A stretch of 64,000 nucleotides of DNA from an uncultured Verrucomicrobiota bacterium (GCA_937872895.1 CALMUP010000019.1:124001-188000); one strand, 5' to 3'. Shown: positions 19,228-26,952, counted from the first letter of the stretch. A program made the numbers and translations. Notes: generated by a model not told the origin, from the letters alone.

Positions 19228-19821
19228 TCAGCCAAGCAGCCGCGCCAACGCCTCCATCGGCAGGCCGACGACGTTGGTGTACGACCCGTCGATGCCCGCG
19301 ACCATGCCGGCCGCCCCGCCCTGGATCGCATACGAACCGGCCTTGTCCATCGGCTCACCGGTGGCGACATAGGCGCGGATCGCGTCGTCACTCACCGCGT
19401 TAAACACCACCTCGGTATGCACCGCCTCGCCCTGCGCGGCAAAGCCGGCGGCATCACGCGTCCAGACACACAGGCCGGTGATGACGTGGTGCCGCTGCCC
19501 GGACAGCAAGCGCAGGGTCGCCTCGGCCTCGGCGGCATTGGCCGGCTTGCCGAGGATCATCCGGCCAAGCACCACGATGGTGTCGGCCGCAATCACCCGC
19601 ACCGGCTCGCGCGTTGGCAATCCAACCACCACCGCCATCGCCTTCTCGTGCGCCATGCGCAACGCGAAATTCGCCGGGGCCTCGTTCGCCCACGGCGTTT
19701 CGTCGATGCGCGGCGAGATCACCTCGAACGGACAACCCAACCCGGCGAGCAGCTCGCGGCGACGCGGTGATGCGCTGGCCAGGATCAGGCGCAGTGGTTT
19801 CTCGGTTGGTGATGCCGCCAT
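19228..19821 (-). CDS. maf: Maf-family nucleotide pyrophosphatase
   Basis: House-cleaning NTP pyrophosphatase, 197 aa, acting on non-canonical or modified nucleotides such as dTTP/UTP analogues. The family opening LILASASPRRRELL, the VIAADTIVVL segment with catalytic Asp, the GKPANAAEAEATLRLLSG region and DKAGSYAIQG are all present. The gene is divergent from the MocA-like gene with about 20 nt between starts, so they may share a control region. Confidence 0.93.
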   Translation of the reverse strand: MAASPTEKPLRLILASASPRRRELLAGLGCPFEVISPRIDETPWANEAPANFALRMAHEKAMAVVVGLPTREPVRVIAADTIVVLGRMILGKPANAAEAEATLRLLSGQRHHVITGLCVWTRDAAGFAAQGEAVHTEVVFNAVSDDAIRAYVATGEPMDKAGSYAIQGGAAGMVAGIDGSYTNVVGLPMEALARLLG

Positions 19822-19843
19822 GGTGATGCTAGACTACCGGACC

Positions 19844-20437
19844 ATGGCGAACCTGCAACACAAACATGCCGGCATCGTCCTCGCCGCCGGCGCCTCGTCG
19901 CGCATGGGCCGACCCAAGGCGCTGCTCCCCGCACCCTCGGGCAAACCGCTGGCCGCCGACCAGGCCGACCGCCTGCGCACCGCCGGCGCGGCCGATGTCG
20001 TGGTCGTGCTCGGCCACCACGCCGAGGAACTCGCCACCGCCCTCGCCGACCACCACCTGCGCTGCGCCTTCAACGCCGGCTGGGAACGCGGACGCCTCGG
20101 CTCGCTGCAAACCGGCCTCGCCGCCCTCGCCTCGGAAGTCGCCGGCACCGTCGTCGTCCCGGTCGATGCCGCGTTCATCCGCACCGACACCATCGCCGCC
20201 CTGCTCGCCTGCGCCGACACGACCCGCCACGCCGCCGTACGGGCCTGGCACGACGGACAACCCGGCCACCTCGCGTGGATCGCCCGCGACCTCTTCCCCG
20301 CCCTGCTCGGTCTCGACCCCGATCCCTCGTTCCGCCTCGACCAATGGCTCGCCCCCCACCCCCACCGCCTCGACGTGGACGACCCGGCCGTGCGCAACAA
20401 CCTCAACACCCCCGCCGACTGGTCTTCGCCCGGATAA
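19844..20437 (+). CDS. MocA/MobA-like nucleotidyltransferase
   Basis: Predicted molybdenum cofactor cytidylyltransferase or related NTP transferase, 197 aa. The LAAGASSRMGRPKALL loop binds the nucleotide, VVVPVDAAF is the metal site (a DxP/DQP position in relatives) and RLDVDDPAVRNNLNTPAD is the usual C-terminal signature. I chose ATG 19844; ATG 19826 in the same frame is possible. It may mature the molybdenum hydroxylase at the start of the window, but the genes are not linked in an operon. Confidence 0.82.
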   Translation: MANLQHKHAGIVLAAGASSRMGRPKALLPAPSGKPLAADQADRLRTAGAADVVVVLGHHAEELATALADHHLRCAFNAGWERGRLGSLQTGLAALASEVAGTVVVPVDAAFIRTDTIAALLACADTTRHAAVRAWHDGQPGHLAWIARDLFPALLGLDPDPSFRLDQWLAPHPHRLDVDDPAVRNNLNTPADWSSPG

Positions 20438-20562
20438 GCGACATGTCCCGTGATCCGTGGCCTGTCCCCAACGCGTCAGGGGCGACGCATTCCACCTTGG
20501 CGGTTGCCGCGGGCGCAACGTTCCTGTTGTCCGTCCCCATGCCCTCCGGTACACTGCCCCCG

Positions 20563-21168
20563 ATGAACCACCGACCGAACATCTTCAACCAGGTGAAGCC
20601 GATCCCGCGCGCCGAACGCGAGCGGAAACTCGGCGCGCGCGGCGGGGTGTTGTGGTTCACCGGCCTGTCCGGCTCGGGCAAATCGACCGTGGCCCGCGCG
20701 CTGGAACACCGGCTGCTGGATCTCGGCCGGATGGCCTACGTGCTCGACGGCGACGAGATCCGCAACGGCTTGAACCGCGACCTCGGATTCACCCAGGGCG
20801 ACCGCGAGGAGAACATCCGGCGCATCGCCGAGGTCGCCCGCCTGTTTGCCGAATCCGGCGTGGTCTGCATCACCTCGTTCATCTCGCCCCTGCGCCGCCA
20901 CCGCGACACCGCGCGCGGCATCGTCGGCACCGACCGCTTCGCGGAAATCTTCATCGACGCCGACCTCGCCACCTGCGAAGCGCGCGACCCGAAAGGCCTC
21001 TACAAGAAAGCCCGCGCCGGGGAGATCACCCAGTTCACCGGCATCGACTCCGCCTACGAACCGCCCGAACACCCGGCCGTGCGCATCGACACCGGCACCA
21101 CCGCCCCGGACCAGGCCACCGACCTCCTGCTCACCTACCTGCGCGCCAACGGCATGCTGGCGGGATGA
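20563..21168 (+). CDS. cysC: Adenylylsulfate kinase
   Basis: Phosphorylates APS to PAPS. The 201-aa protein has Walker A GLSGSGKST (residues 34-42), the DGDEIRNGLNRDLGF segment, and the FIDADLATCEARDPKGLYKKARAGEI lid typical of CysC. The ATG at 20563 gives the common N-terminal NIFNQ..PI.R.ER extension; the frame is open far upstream but that part is not family-like. No ATP sulfurylase is next to it, but a PAPS-dependent sulfotransferase gene faces it, so the PAPS probably feeds sulfation rather than assimilation. Confidence 0.93.
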   Translation: MNHRPNIFNQVKPIPRAERERKLGARGGVLWFTGLSGSGKSTVARALEHRLLDLGRMAYVLDGDEIRNGLNRDLGFTQGDREENIRRIAEVARLFAESGVVCITSFISPLRRHRDTARGIVGTDRFAEIFIDADLATCEARDPKGLYKKARAGEITQFTGIDSAYEPPEHPAVRIDTGTTAPDQATDLLLTYLRANGMLAG

Positions 21169-21406
21169 GGGATGGGAATGGAGATGGGGATGGGGATGGT
21201 CCGGCCGGGATGCCGGACCCTACCTCCTCGTCGTTCGTAGTGCGCCCGTCAGGGCGCATCCGCACACAGCCATCGCACGTCCAAACGAGAACCCGCGCCG
21301 CCATCAAGGCCACTCGCTTTCGGGATCGGGATCGGGGTCGGAATCGCTTCCCGGAACAAAACCCCAAGGGTCCACCGGCCCCGCCCTCGATCGCCAACGC
21401 CAACGG

Positions 21407-21973
21407 TCATTTCGACGCGCGTTCGCGGTAGAGCGACGGATCGACCATCGCCGCCATCTTCGTCGTGTCCAGTTTCCCGCCGAAGAAGGCGTTGATGCGC
21501 TCGATCTCGCGCACCGGATTGGTCAGCAGGTCGTGGTGGTCGATGAACAACGTCTCGAAGTTCTTGTTGCGGCCCAGCCATTCGCGGATCTGCTCGAGGT
21601 GGCGGTGGAACACGCGCTTCAGTTCCACGTTCGTCACCGGCGCGCCCTCGCGGCCCATCCGGTCGAGCATCGAACTCTGCGACGCGATCACCTCGTCGAG
21701 GTTGCGCACCATGAACACCACCTTGTACTGGAGGTGGGTCGGCAGCTCGTAGATCAGGTGCGAGATGACCTTGATCGCCTTGCCCTCGGCCTCGGGCACC
21801 CACGAATTGTCCTTCTTCAGTGCCTTGACCTTCTCGAACTCGAGGTACCCGCGCGGATTGTTCTTGTCGGGGGCGCGCACGTCGTCGGTCAGCACCGGAA
21901 TGCCCCCCTCGCGCAACATCTGCATCATCAACGACGTGCCGGAACGCGGCAGGCCGGAAACCACGGTAATCAT
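21407..21973 (-). CDS. Sulfotransferase family protein
   Basis: Transfers sulfate from PAPS to an unknown acceptor. The 188-aa protein starts with VSGLPRSGTSLMM, the 5'-phosphosulfate-binding loop, and has VVFMVRNLDEVIASQ, which corresponds to the 3'-phosphate-binding segment. The start at 21973 follows GGAG with 9-nt spacing. It converges with cysC, which makes its cofactor. The 238-bp gap between the two holds short GGGATG repeats and small inverted repeats but no gene. Confidence 0.85.
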   Translation of the reverse strand: MITVVSGLPRSGTSLMMQMLREGGIPVLTDDVRAPDKNNPRGYLEFEKVKALKKDNSWVPEAEGKAIKVISHLIYELPTHLQYKVVFMVRNLDEVIASQSSMLDRMGREGAPVTNVELKRVFHRHLEQIREWLGRNKNFETLFIDHHDLLTNPVREIERINAFFGGKLDTTKMAAMVDPSLYRERASK

Positions 21974-22104
21974 TGTTCGTTCTCCATCGTTCTCGCACGC
22001 ACAGTAAGCCGGGTCGCGCGATTCGGCAAGCGGGACATTTGGCGTTGTGCCGGCCCCTCCGCTTTTGCCATACTGACGGAGCGTCTGCACGCACAAGGAG
22101 CCGC

Positions 22105-23106
22105 ATGGAACCTCGCCGCAAGAAACCGACCATCAAGGACATCGCCCGCGAAGCCGGGGTCTCGGCCACCACGGTGATCAACGCGCTGGCCGGACGCGAT
22201 GCCGAGATGGCGGCGGAGACCGCCGAGCGGGTCCGGATGAAGGCCCGCGAGCTCGGATACGTGCGCAACCTGACCGCCGCCGCCCTGAGTGGCAAGGGCT
22301 CGCGCTCGTTCGCCCTGATCATCACCAAAGCCTACCAGCCGGTCACCGAGGCGCACGAGGCCGACATCAATCCGTACTACGGCGAATTCATCCTCCGTCT
22401 CGAGCACGAGGCCCGCCGCGCCGGCTTTTCGTTCAGCCTGTTCGGGGGCGACGAGGACGACTACGTGAACTTCGTGCTGGAGCGCAACCTCGATGCCGCC
22501 GTTTTGCTCGGCATTCACAAGCCCGACCTCCCCCGTTCGCTGGTGCAGCGCGGCGTGCCGGTGATCCTCGTCGATTCCGCCGTCCACGATCCGCAGTCGG
22601 CCAGCGTGAAGACCGACGACCGCCGCGGCGGGGAACTCGCCGCCCGCCACCTGCTCGCCCGCGGCTGCCGCCGCATCGGCTTTCTCGGCGACATCCACCA
22701 GCCGCCCGACGCCGCTCCCAGCCTGCGGCGGCTCGGGGCCTACCTCACCTGCCTCGACGCCGGCCTGCCCTTCACCGAGCTGCACCGGATCGCCTCGTTC
22801 GAGGAAGGCCGGGCCGCCGCCGCGGACGTCGTGGCGCAGGGACTTGATGGGGTGGTCGCCGCCGCCGACAACCTCGCCGCCGGCCTGGCCGGAGGCCTCG
22901 CCGCACGCGGGGTGCGGATCCCGGACGACGTCGCGGTGATCGGCTACGACAACCTGCTCATCGCCCGGCTCGCCACCCCGCCCCTCACCACGATCGACCA
23001 GGGCATGGCCGAAAAAGTCCGCATCATCGTCGCCATGATCACCAACGGACAGATCGGCGCCATCCACCACGTCCACCCCACCCTCGTCGTCCGCGCCAGC
23101 GCCTGA
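22105..23106 (+). CDS. LacI-family transcriptional regulator
   Basis: DNA-binding repressor, 333 aa. The N-terminal helix-turn-helix TIKDIAREAGVSATTVINALAG is followed by a slightly long hinge, then a periplasmic-binding-protein-like effector domain with GVPVILVDSAVHD and DDVAVIGYDN. A good AAGGAG precedes the ATG by 5 nt. No sugar catabolic genes lie nearby, so the ligand and targets are unknown. It is divergent from the sulfotransferase gene with 130 bp between. Confidence 0.9.
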   Translation: MEPRRKKPTIKDIAREAGVSATTVINALAGRDAEMAAETAERVRMKARELGYVRNLTAAALSGKGSRSFALIITKAYQPVTEAHEADINPYYGEFILRLEHEARRAGFSFSLFGGDEDDYVNFVLERNLDAAVLLGIHKPDLPRSLVQRGVPVILVDSAVHDPQSASVKTDDRRGGELAARHLLARGCRRIGFLGDIHQPPDAAPSLRRLGAYLTCLDAGLPFTELHRIASFEEGRAAAADVVAQGLDGVVAAADNLAAGLAGGLAARGVRIPDDVAVIGYDNLLIARLATPPLTTIDQGMAEKVRIIVAMITNGQIGAIHHVHPTLVVRASA

Positions 23107-23170
23107 CGACCCGCCGAGGAACCGAGCGCCCCGGTCGTGCCCGCGCGACATACGCCCGATCGCCATCCTC

Positions 23171-23290
23171 GACTTTTCAGCTCCGCGAGGTTGAATGCCT
23201 GCTCGCCCCGCACGGCCAATACGAGGTCGATGGCATCATCCGCAATGCGGTAAAACAGCTGGCAGCGCGCGACCATGACCCGGCGACATG
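23171..23290 (-). pseudogene. Possible remnant of a RelE/ParE-type toxin C-terminus
   Basis: A minus-strand frame reads RRVMVARCQLFYRIADDAI followed by a short beta-like end, resembling the last 40 residues of ParE/RelE toxins (R-x-FYRI-DD). No start, no N-terminal half and no proper stop are present. The rest of the 462-bp gap 23107-23568 shows no gene, and base composition falls towards its right end where the cassette array begins. Confidence 0.3.
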
Positions 23291-23511
23291 GAAGGCGTTT
23301 GACTGCGGGTGCATGTGACCCGGAAGGTGGAAAGCGCCCGAGACGCTGTACGGCGTCATACCCCGTCCCGATCAGCGAACAGCGGCATCCGGCATACGTC
23401 GCACCCGACACCGAACACAGGATCTAGCCCGGCGAAGTACGTCGCCCGATCCGTCCATCATTTGTCATGTAAAGGCTGACCCTATGGCATGGGGGGGCAA
23501 GCGCTTCAAAG

Positions 23512-23565
23512 ATCAAACGAAAAGCCTCAGTGCGCCAAAGGGTGAACTGGAGGCGCATGTTCGCA
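23512..23565 (-). repeat. attC-like site closing the Phd/VapC cassette
   Basis: On the minus strand R'' TGCGAAC (23565-23559) leads and GTTTGAT (23518-23512) ends the site; TGCGCC/GGCGCA can pair inside. R'' is the perfect complement of GTTCGCA, the R' box that opens the same cassette at 24275-24269. The outer R' matches the GTTRRRY consensus imperfectly. Confidence 0.6.
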
Positions 23566-23568
23566 TCT

Positions 23569-23982
23569 TTAAACCAATTTGGTTTTGATCCCTTGTTTTT
23601 GCGCAGCCTTCACTTGGTTCTTATCTGATGAGACAAATAGATCTGCCCCCCAAGCTTGTGCAGACGCCACATGAAGGGCATCCATGGCCCGAATCGCGTT
23701 GTGCTCTAGAATGGATATTGAGTGTGCCACAACATCGTCGGTTAGATTGATGATCTCGGCATCACGGACATCGTCGATTAAGTGAGTTTTCGCGGCATGG
23801 TAATCGGATGGAGCAATATGTTTCTCGCGTACTCTACGATTGAGCGCCGAAATAATCTCGGGAATGCATATAACGCACAGGGCCAATTCGTCGGTATCTT
23901 GACAAATATCATCGACAACAGATGATCCTTTTTCGTCCATGTATCGCTTTGCAAAAGCGGATGAATCAAAGAACGTCTTCAC
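23569..23982 (-). CDS. VapC-like PIN-domain toxin
   Basis: Predicted ribonuclease toxin, 137 aa. The PIN acidic residues are visible: D in FFDSSAFAKRY at the start, E in IPEIISAL, D in AMDALHVASA and D in VSSDKN. I start at GTG 23982, which follows GAGGAA at 7-nt spacing and overlaps the antitoxin stop; longer frames upstream run through the antitoxin. With the Phd-like gene it forms a type II toxin-antitoxin pair and an individual gene cassette. Confidence 0.85.
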   Translation of the reverse strand: MKTFFDSSAFAKRYMDEKGSSVVDDICQDTDELALCVICIPEIISALNRRVREKHIAPSDYHAAKTHLIDDVRDAEIINLTDDVVAHSISILEHNAIRAMDALHVASAQAWGADLFVSSDKNQVKAAQKQGIKTKLV

Positions 23983-24205
23983 GTTTTCGTTCCTCGATGA
24001 TCGCAGTAGAAAGTCGACCTCCTTTGGCAACAAGTCGAATACCAGGGCGCTTCCATGATGGGGTGCGCCTTTCGTTGTCGATTACCGGTGTGATTTCCGC
24101 AATGGGGCGACCGTGACGAATAACGAGCAGGGCTTCGCCTTTCTCAACGCGATCAAGCAGGCCTGATGCATTTCGGCGGAATTCGGTGAACGGGATGGTG
24201 ATCAT
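23966..24205 (-). CDS. Phd/YefM-family antitoxin
   Basis: Antitoxin of 79 aa. The N-terminal TEFRRNASGLLDRVEKGEALLVIRHGRPIAEI pattern, read in parts, is the Phd/YefM DNA-binding fold, and the C-terminal half is charged and should bind the toxin. The gene overlaps the PIN toxin start by 17 nt. Autoregulation is likely, since a palindrome covers the predicted -10 box upstream. Confidence 0.87.
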   Translation of the reverse strand: MITIPFTEFRRNASGLLDRVEKGEALLVIRHGRPIAEITPVIDNERRTPSWKRPGIRLVAKGGRLSTAIIEERKREDVL

Positions 24206-24217
24206 ACAAGTCCTTTC

Positions 24218-24254
24218 TGTACAGACGTGTACACTATTGTGATCACCGCGTCAA
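24218..24254 (-). promoter_or_regulatory. Promoter with overlapping operator for the Phd/VapC pair
   Basis: On the minus strand TTGACG (24254-24249) and TACACG (24231-24226) are 17 nt apart. The inverted repeat TGTACA-N4-TGTACA (24218-24233) covers the -10 box, the usual layout for antitoxin autorepression. A cassette with its own promoter fits a stabilising role. Confidence 0.6.
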
Positions 24255-24268
24255 TTCCCCGCTTTTAA

Positions 24269-24338
24269 TGCGAACACCTATATGAGGGGCTTTGTGCCGC
24301 GCAGCGGTATAACCTCTCTCTTGATATCTTCGTTCGGC
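24269..24338 (-). repeat. attC site between the VOC and Phd/VapC cassettes
   Basis: Minus strand: R'' GCCGAAC (24338-24332) and R' GTTCGCA (24275-24269), 70 bp in all. R'' is the perfect complement of the VOC cassette's opening box GTTCGGC at 24725-24719. The site overlaps the 3' end of the VOC reading frame, as is common in cassettes. Confidence 0.75.
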
Positions 24339-24697
24339 AATATTTCGCCGAATACGATCCTGTGCCCATCCGGGGTTACGACAGCAAATTCGCGCATTCC
24401 CCATGGCTTGTCCTCGAGCGTGTGCCAAATTTCCACGCCATTTGTGACGATCTCGTCGTAGAGACCTGAAGCATCCTGGACGTGAAGATAGGCGAACCAC
24501 GAGTGGTCCTGCGTTTTGGACATTGGCAAAGCATCAGGACAATGACCAAGACGCAGCCTGCAAGCTCCACGACTCAAGAAAGCCCATCCGCCGACGCTGA
24601 AGTCTTCTGCGAAGCCGAGCTTTTCCAAATAGAACTGCTTTGATGTAGCTAGATCGTTAACCGCCAGAACAAATGTTGACATGAGAATATCAGGCAT
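24278..24697 (-). CDS. VOC-superfamily (glyoxalase/bleomycin-resistance-like) protein
   Basis: A 139-aa single-domain VOC protein. The beta-alpha-beta-beta-beta pattern is clear: LAVNDLATSKQFYLEKLGF at the start, a second module with LHVQDASGLYDEIVTNGV, and EFAVVTPDGHRIVFGE with the usual metal-site Glu near the end. Its last 20 residues are encoded inside the attC site. The substrate is unknown; such cassette genes are often annotated as resistance or detoxification factors, which I cannot confirm. Confidence 0.83.
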   Translation of the reverse strand: MPDILMSTFVLAVNDLATSKQFYLEKLGFAEDFSVGGWAFLSRGACRLRLGHCPDALPMSKTQDHSWFAYLHVQDASGLYDEIVTNGVEIWHTLEDKPWGMREFAVVTPDGHRIVFGEILPNEDIKREVIPLRGTKPLI

Positions 24698-24718
24698 GTG
24701 GTTAGTCTTTCTTCTTTT

Positions 24719-24789
24719 GCCGAACGTCAGTGGTCACCGGATTCGGAACCCGCCGCGGGTGAGGAATACGGTGAACCATCTTGTCGGGT
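24719..24789 (-). repeat. attC site between the lipoprotein and VOC cassettes
   Basis: Minus strand: R'' ACCCGAC (24789-24783), then AAG, and R' GTTCGGC (24725-24719); 71 bp. Inside, CACCG/CGGTG and ACCCGC/GCGGGT arms form a long hairpin. R'' matches the complement of the lipoprotein cassette's opening box GTTGGGT in 6 of 7 positions. Confidence 0.72.
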
Positions 24790-24930
24790 CAGTTTCCGTA
24801 TCCGTTTCTCCTTCCGTTGTCTTCCGTGATCCTCGATTGCCGCAGCCAGTAGCTGTGTCTTGCTCGCATCTGCGACGAAGTCGTGTCGCCAAAGGTCGGT
24901 GTTCGCTTGTGCGCGTATCAGCCGATTGGA

Positions 24931-25203
24931 TTACGATGCAAGCCCAATTGAGCCGGCCTCCATTATCATGAAGCTGAAAAGCGTGAACCCGTCAAGGATT
25001 GTGACGGTCGTCGGCTTATACCTCCTCAAGACCGTTTCCTCCGGCTGACTATTTGGATTGCGTCCGGTATCAAGGTCTCGCCATATCGAGTGAAATATCC
25101 GAGCCGATTGTTCACGTCGGTCCTCTGGAATTGGCGCATTGATATTCTTCGCGCAAGAGGTCGCGAGAATTGCCATCACGAGTATGGACCCGATTGCATT
25201 CAT
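24931..25203 (-). CDS. Small predicted lipoprotein, unknown
   Basis: A 90-aa protein that I do not recognise. It begins MNAIGSILVMAILATSCAKN, a short signal peptide with an LATS-C lipobox, so the mature protein should be lipid-anchored. The remainder is polar with no motif. The ATG lies 10 nt after the R' box of an attC site, the usual place for a cassette gene. Nothing else is seen in the cassette; the 141 bp between its stop and the next attC site is empty. Confidence 0.55.
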   Translation of the reverse strand: MNAIGSILVMAILATSCAKNINAPIPEDRREQSARIFHSIWRDLDTGRNPNSQPEETVLRRYKPTTVTILDGFTLFSFMIMEAGSIGLAS

Positions 25204-25213
25204 CTATCGTGTG

Positions 25214-25274
25214 ACCCAACGCCAAGCCGCAGAGCCGCCCGCTTCGGGCGTGCTTCTGGCGGCGCTTGTTCGGC
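25214..25274 (-). repeat. attC site between the 70-aa ORF and lipoprotein cassettes
   Basis: Minus strand: R'' GCCGAAC (25274-25268) followed by AAGCG, an inner fold of GCCGC/GCGGC and GCCCG/CGGGC arms, then GCGTTGGGT whose R' is 25220-25214; 61 bp. R'' is the perfect complement of the 70-aa cassette's opening box GTTCGGC at 25678-25672. This is the most consensus-like site of the array. Confidence 0.8.
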
Positions 25275-25408
25275 TTTTCACCTTTTCCTACTCCGTTTCA
25301 ACCAGTAGACACCATGACCACCTTGGGCCTGCATCGTCTGTCTTGGTAACTACTGCATCGTTCGTCAATTCAGACGTCGTCATGACTTCAACACCTTTAG
25401 ACCCCTTC

Positions 25409-25437
25409 AAGAGGGCCGCCGTATCGGCGGACCTCTT
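25409..25437. other. Hairpin after the 70-aa ORF
   Basis: AAGAGG-N-CCGCCG pairs with CGGCGG-N-CCTCTT across 25409-25437, 12 nt downstream of the 70-aa ORF stop on the minus strand. No T-run follows. It may end or protect the cassette transcript. Confidence 0.45.
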
Positions 25438-25448
25438 GTCGTAATTTA

Positions 25449-25661
25449 TCAAAGGGTTCGACTTTTCAAATAACTCTCGCGGATAGATTTTGACGGCGAG
25501 ACAACATCACCAGTCATAACTAGAGCAACCGCACCAGGCTTAACTAGAGCAACCGCCTGCCGACCCAAGTAATCCACACCGACACGTAGCCTGCCTGACG
25601 GCGATCCGCCAAGTTCATAGGGCCCAGCCAATTTGAATAGAGCATCGTCGATTGTGCTCAT
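25449..25661 (-). CDS. Unknown 70-aa cassette protein
   Basis: I do not recognise this protein. Its start at 25661 lies 10 nt after an R' box and is preceded by AGGAAG. It contains a duplicated QAVALVKPG / GAVALVMTG segment coming from a 24-bp tandem DNA repeat. No signal peptide or membrane segment is seen. The supporting evidence is position within a cassette and the ribosome site, so function is open. Confidence 0.5.
   Translation of the reverse strand: MSTIDDALFKLAGPYELGGSPSGRLRVGVDYLGRQAVALVKPGAVALVMTGDVVSPSKSIRESYLKSRTL
25511..25558. repeat. Two tandem 24-bp units inside the 70-aa ORF
   Basis: Two 24-bp units (25511-25534 and 25535-25558) differ at only a few positions and keep the reading frame, adding eight residues per unit. 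This looks like a recent in-frame duplication. Confidence 0.8.
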
Positions 25662-25671
25662 CGGTCTTCCT

Positions 25672-25690
25672 GCCGAACAAGTTGTTAGCT
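25672..25690 (-). repeat. Collapsed attC site (19 bp) between the AbrB/VapC and 70-aa cassettes
   Basis: Minus strand: R'' AGCTAAC (25690-25684), five bases, R' GTTCGGC (25678-25672). R'' perfectly complements GTTAGCT at 26435-26429, which opens the AbrB/VapC cassette. The usual L boxes and central region are missing, so the site has probably lost its middle. Confidence 0.55.
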
Positions 25691-25706
25691 TTTTAAAGAA
25701 TTGTCC

Positions 25707-25746
25707 TTGCGATTGCACAGCGCATCGTATACTCTTACCAGTAAGA
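25707..25746 (+). promoter_or_regulatory. Promoter and operator of the AbrB/VapC pair
   Basis: TTGCGA (25707-25712) and TATACT (25728-25733) are spaced by a short 15 nt. The palindrome TCTTAC-CA-GTAAGA (25733-25746) touches the -10 box and is a likely operator for the AbrB-like antitoxin. The pair is thus transcribed against the array direction from its own promoter. Confidence 0.5.
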
Positions 25747-25763
25747 ATACACAGGAGCGCACC

Positions 25764-26027
25764 ATGATTGCAGTTGCCACAACCAAAATGTCGTCGAAGG
25801 GGCAAGTCGTCATTCCGGAAGACCTTCGGAATCGCTTGAATCTGACAACCGGCTCTCAGTTTGTCGTCGTTGGCGAGGGTGATGTCGTGATTCTTAAAAC
25901 CTTGACCACACCATCGATGCAACAATTTGACGGGCTTATAAAGAAAGCCAGGTTGCAGGCCAAGACTGCGGGAATGAAAAAAGCCGATATCGCTAGGGCG
26001 ATCAAATTGGCCCGAGGCCAACGGTGA
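25764..26027 (+). CDS. AbrB/MazE-type antitoxin
   Basis: Swapped-hairpin DNA-binding antitoxin, 87 aa. TTKMSSKGQVVIPEDLRNRL near the start, read in two parts, is the SpoVT-AbrB signature, and the basic C-terminal half likely binds the toxin. ATG 25764 follows AGGAG at 7 nt. It overlaps the PIN-toxin gene by 4 nt (GTGA). It is the only gene pair in the array transcribed on the plus strand. Confidence 0.87.
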   Translation: MIAVATTKMSSKGQVVIPEDLRNRLNLTTGSQFVVVGEGDVVILKTLTTPSMQQFDGLIKKARLQAKTAGMKKADIARAIKLARGQR

Positions 26028-26434
26028 GGGTCATTTTAGACACAAACGTATTTATCTCCGGTGTGTTTTTCTCTGGTCCACCATCAAAGATACTTGAGGC
26101 TTGGAAAAACAGGGCGATAAAACTCGTGATTTCGCCATCGATCTTTGAGGAATACAGAAGGGTAGCAGGTGAACTTTCCAAACAATTCCCTTCTGTTGAA
26201 ATTTCCTCCATCCTTGAACTAGTTGCGATCAACGCCGACATGGTACCGGACACAACCTTACCGACTCCTGTTTGCACAGATTCTGACGATGACAAGTTTC
26301 TTGCTTGTGCAGTTAACGCAAAAGCCAGAATTGTTTGCAGTGGCGACAAGGCCCTGTTGAATACTTCCGGGTACAGGAATATCCAAGTACTTACTCCGAC
26401 TGTTTTCTGGAAGAATCACATGAAAGAAAGCTAA
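26024..26434 (+). CDS. PIN-domain toxin (VapC-like, COG1569 type)
   Basis: Predicted ribonuclease toxin, 136 aa. LDTNVFISGVFFSG is the first acidic site, a Glu in FEEYRRV the second, and DSDDDKFLACA and SGDKALL hold the remaining Asp residues. It starts with GTG overlapping the antitoxin stop. Its last codons run directly into the next attC site (its stop codon TAA is part of AGCTAAC). Confidence 0.87.
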   Translation: MRVILDTNVFISGVFFSGPPSKILEAWKNRAIKLVISPSIFEEYRRVAGELSKQFPSVEISSILELVAINADMVPDTTLPTPVCTDSDDDKFLACAVNAKARIVCSGDKALLNTSGYRNIQVLTPTVFWKNHMKES

Positions 26435-26482
26435 CATGTGGCTCGTGGGGACACTTCGTGCCCCACAGCCTTTTCGTTGGAT
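26429..26482 (-). repeat. attC site between the retron and AbrB/VapC cassettes
   Basis: Minus strand: R'' ATCCAAC (26482-26476), GGCT/AGCC L boxes, a nearly perfect GTGGGGCAC/GTGTCCCCAC central hairpin, and R' GTTAGCT (26435-26429); 54 bp. R'' matches the complement of the retron cassette's opening box GTTGGCA in 5 of 7 positions. Confidence 0.72.
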
Positions 26483-26498
26483 CGTTTTCTTGTGATCC

Positions 26499-26707
26499 TG
26501 CGATGTTCTACTCGTGCGGTCACAACCTCCTGAAAGACGGGGCGAAGCGTAGCGGGGTTTTCGCGGGGCGTAAAGCGGGAAGCCCAGGCAAGATAGCTTG
26601 CGAGAGGCGGAGGTGGTCGCGCATCGCGTGGTTGCTCATCATGATTCGGAGCATGGGTGCAACACCCCCGTGGAGGTACCGGCAAAACCCGCTCATTCCG
26701 TGGCGAG
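26499..26707. repeat. 209-bp direct repeat, left copy
   Basis: Matches 31306-31515 in the same orientation with about 20 mismatches and no evident gap (hand count). It sits between the reverse transcriptase gene and the attC site. No convincing gene crosses it: frames in both copies lack starts and family motifs. The rest of the gap 26708-26952 shows no feature that I can name. Confidence 0.85.
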
Positions 26708-26952
26708 ACCTGGCTCGAACGATCGGACCGGTGCGCGCGGTGTCGTCCGCAAACAGACGCCCGTATCCATTCGAGGCTAGCCGGACGTTTCTTGGGTTCA
26801 GCCTGGTGATGCCCATACCGGACCTCCCCAACCCGTATCTTTTAAATAGTGAGGACTTACCCGTTGGTGCCCTGATGCCTTGGAGCCTGCTGACCCATTG
26901 GAGTTTATTGTACAATGTCTAGACGTGACCACTCTCCTTTAGGCGTCGTTAA

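Noticed and set aside
21172-21198. GGGATG short repeats after cysC
   Set aside because: A brief low-complexity run without arms or spacing that would suggest function.
25139-25444. 101-aa plus-strand frame over an attC site
   Set aside because: It runs through the attC hairpin and lacks any motif; the minus-strand lipoprotein explains the cassette better.
26431-26685. Reading frames conserved between the two 209-bp repeats
   Set aside because: Conservation follows the DNA in all frames; no ribosome site or protein-like pattern.
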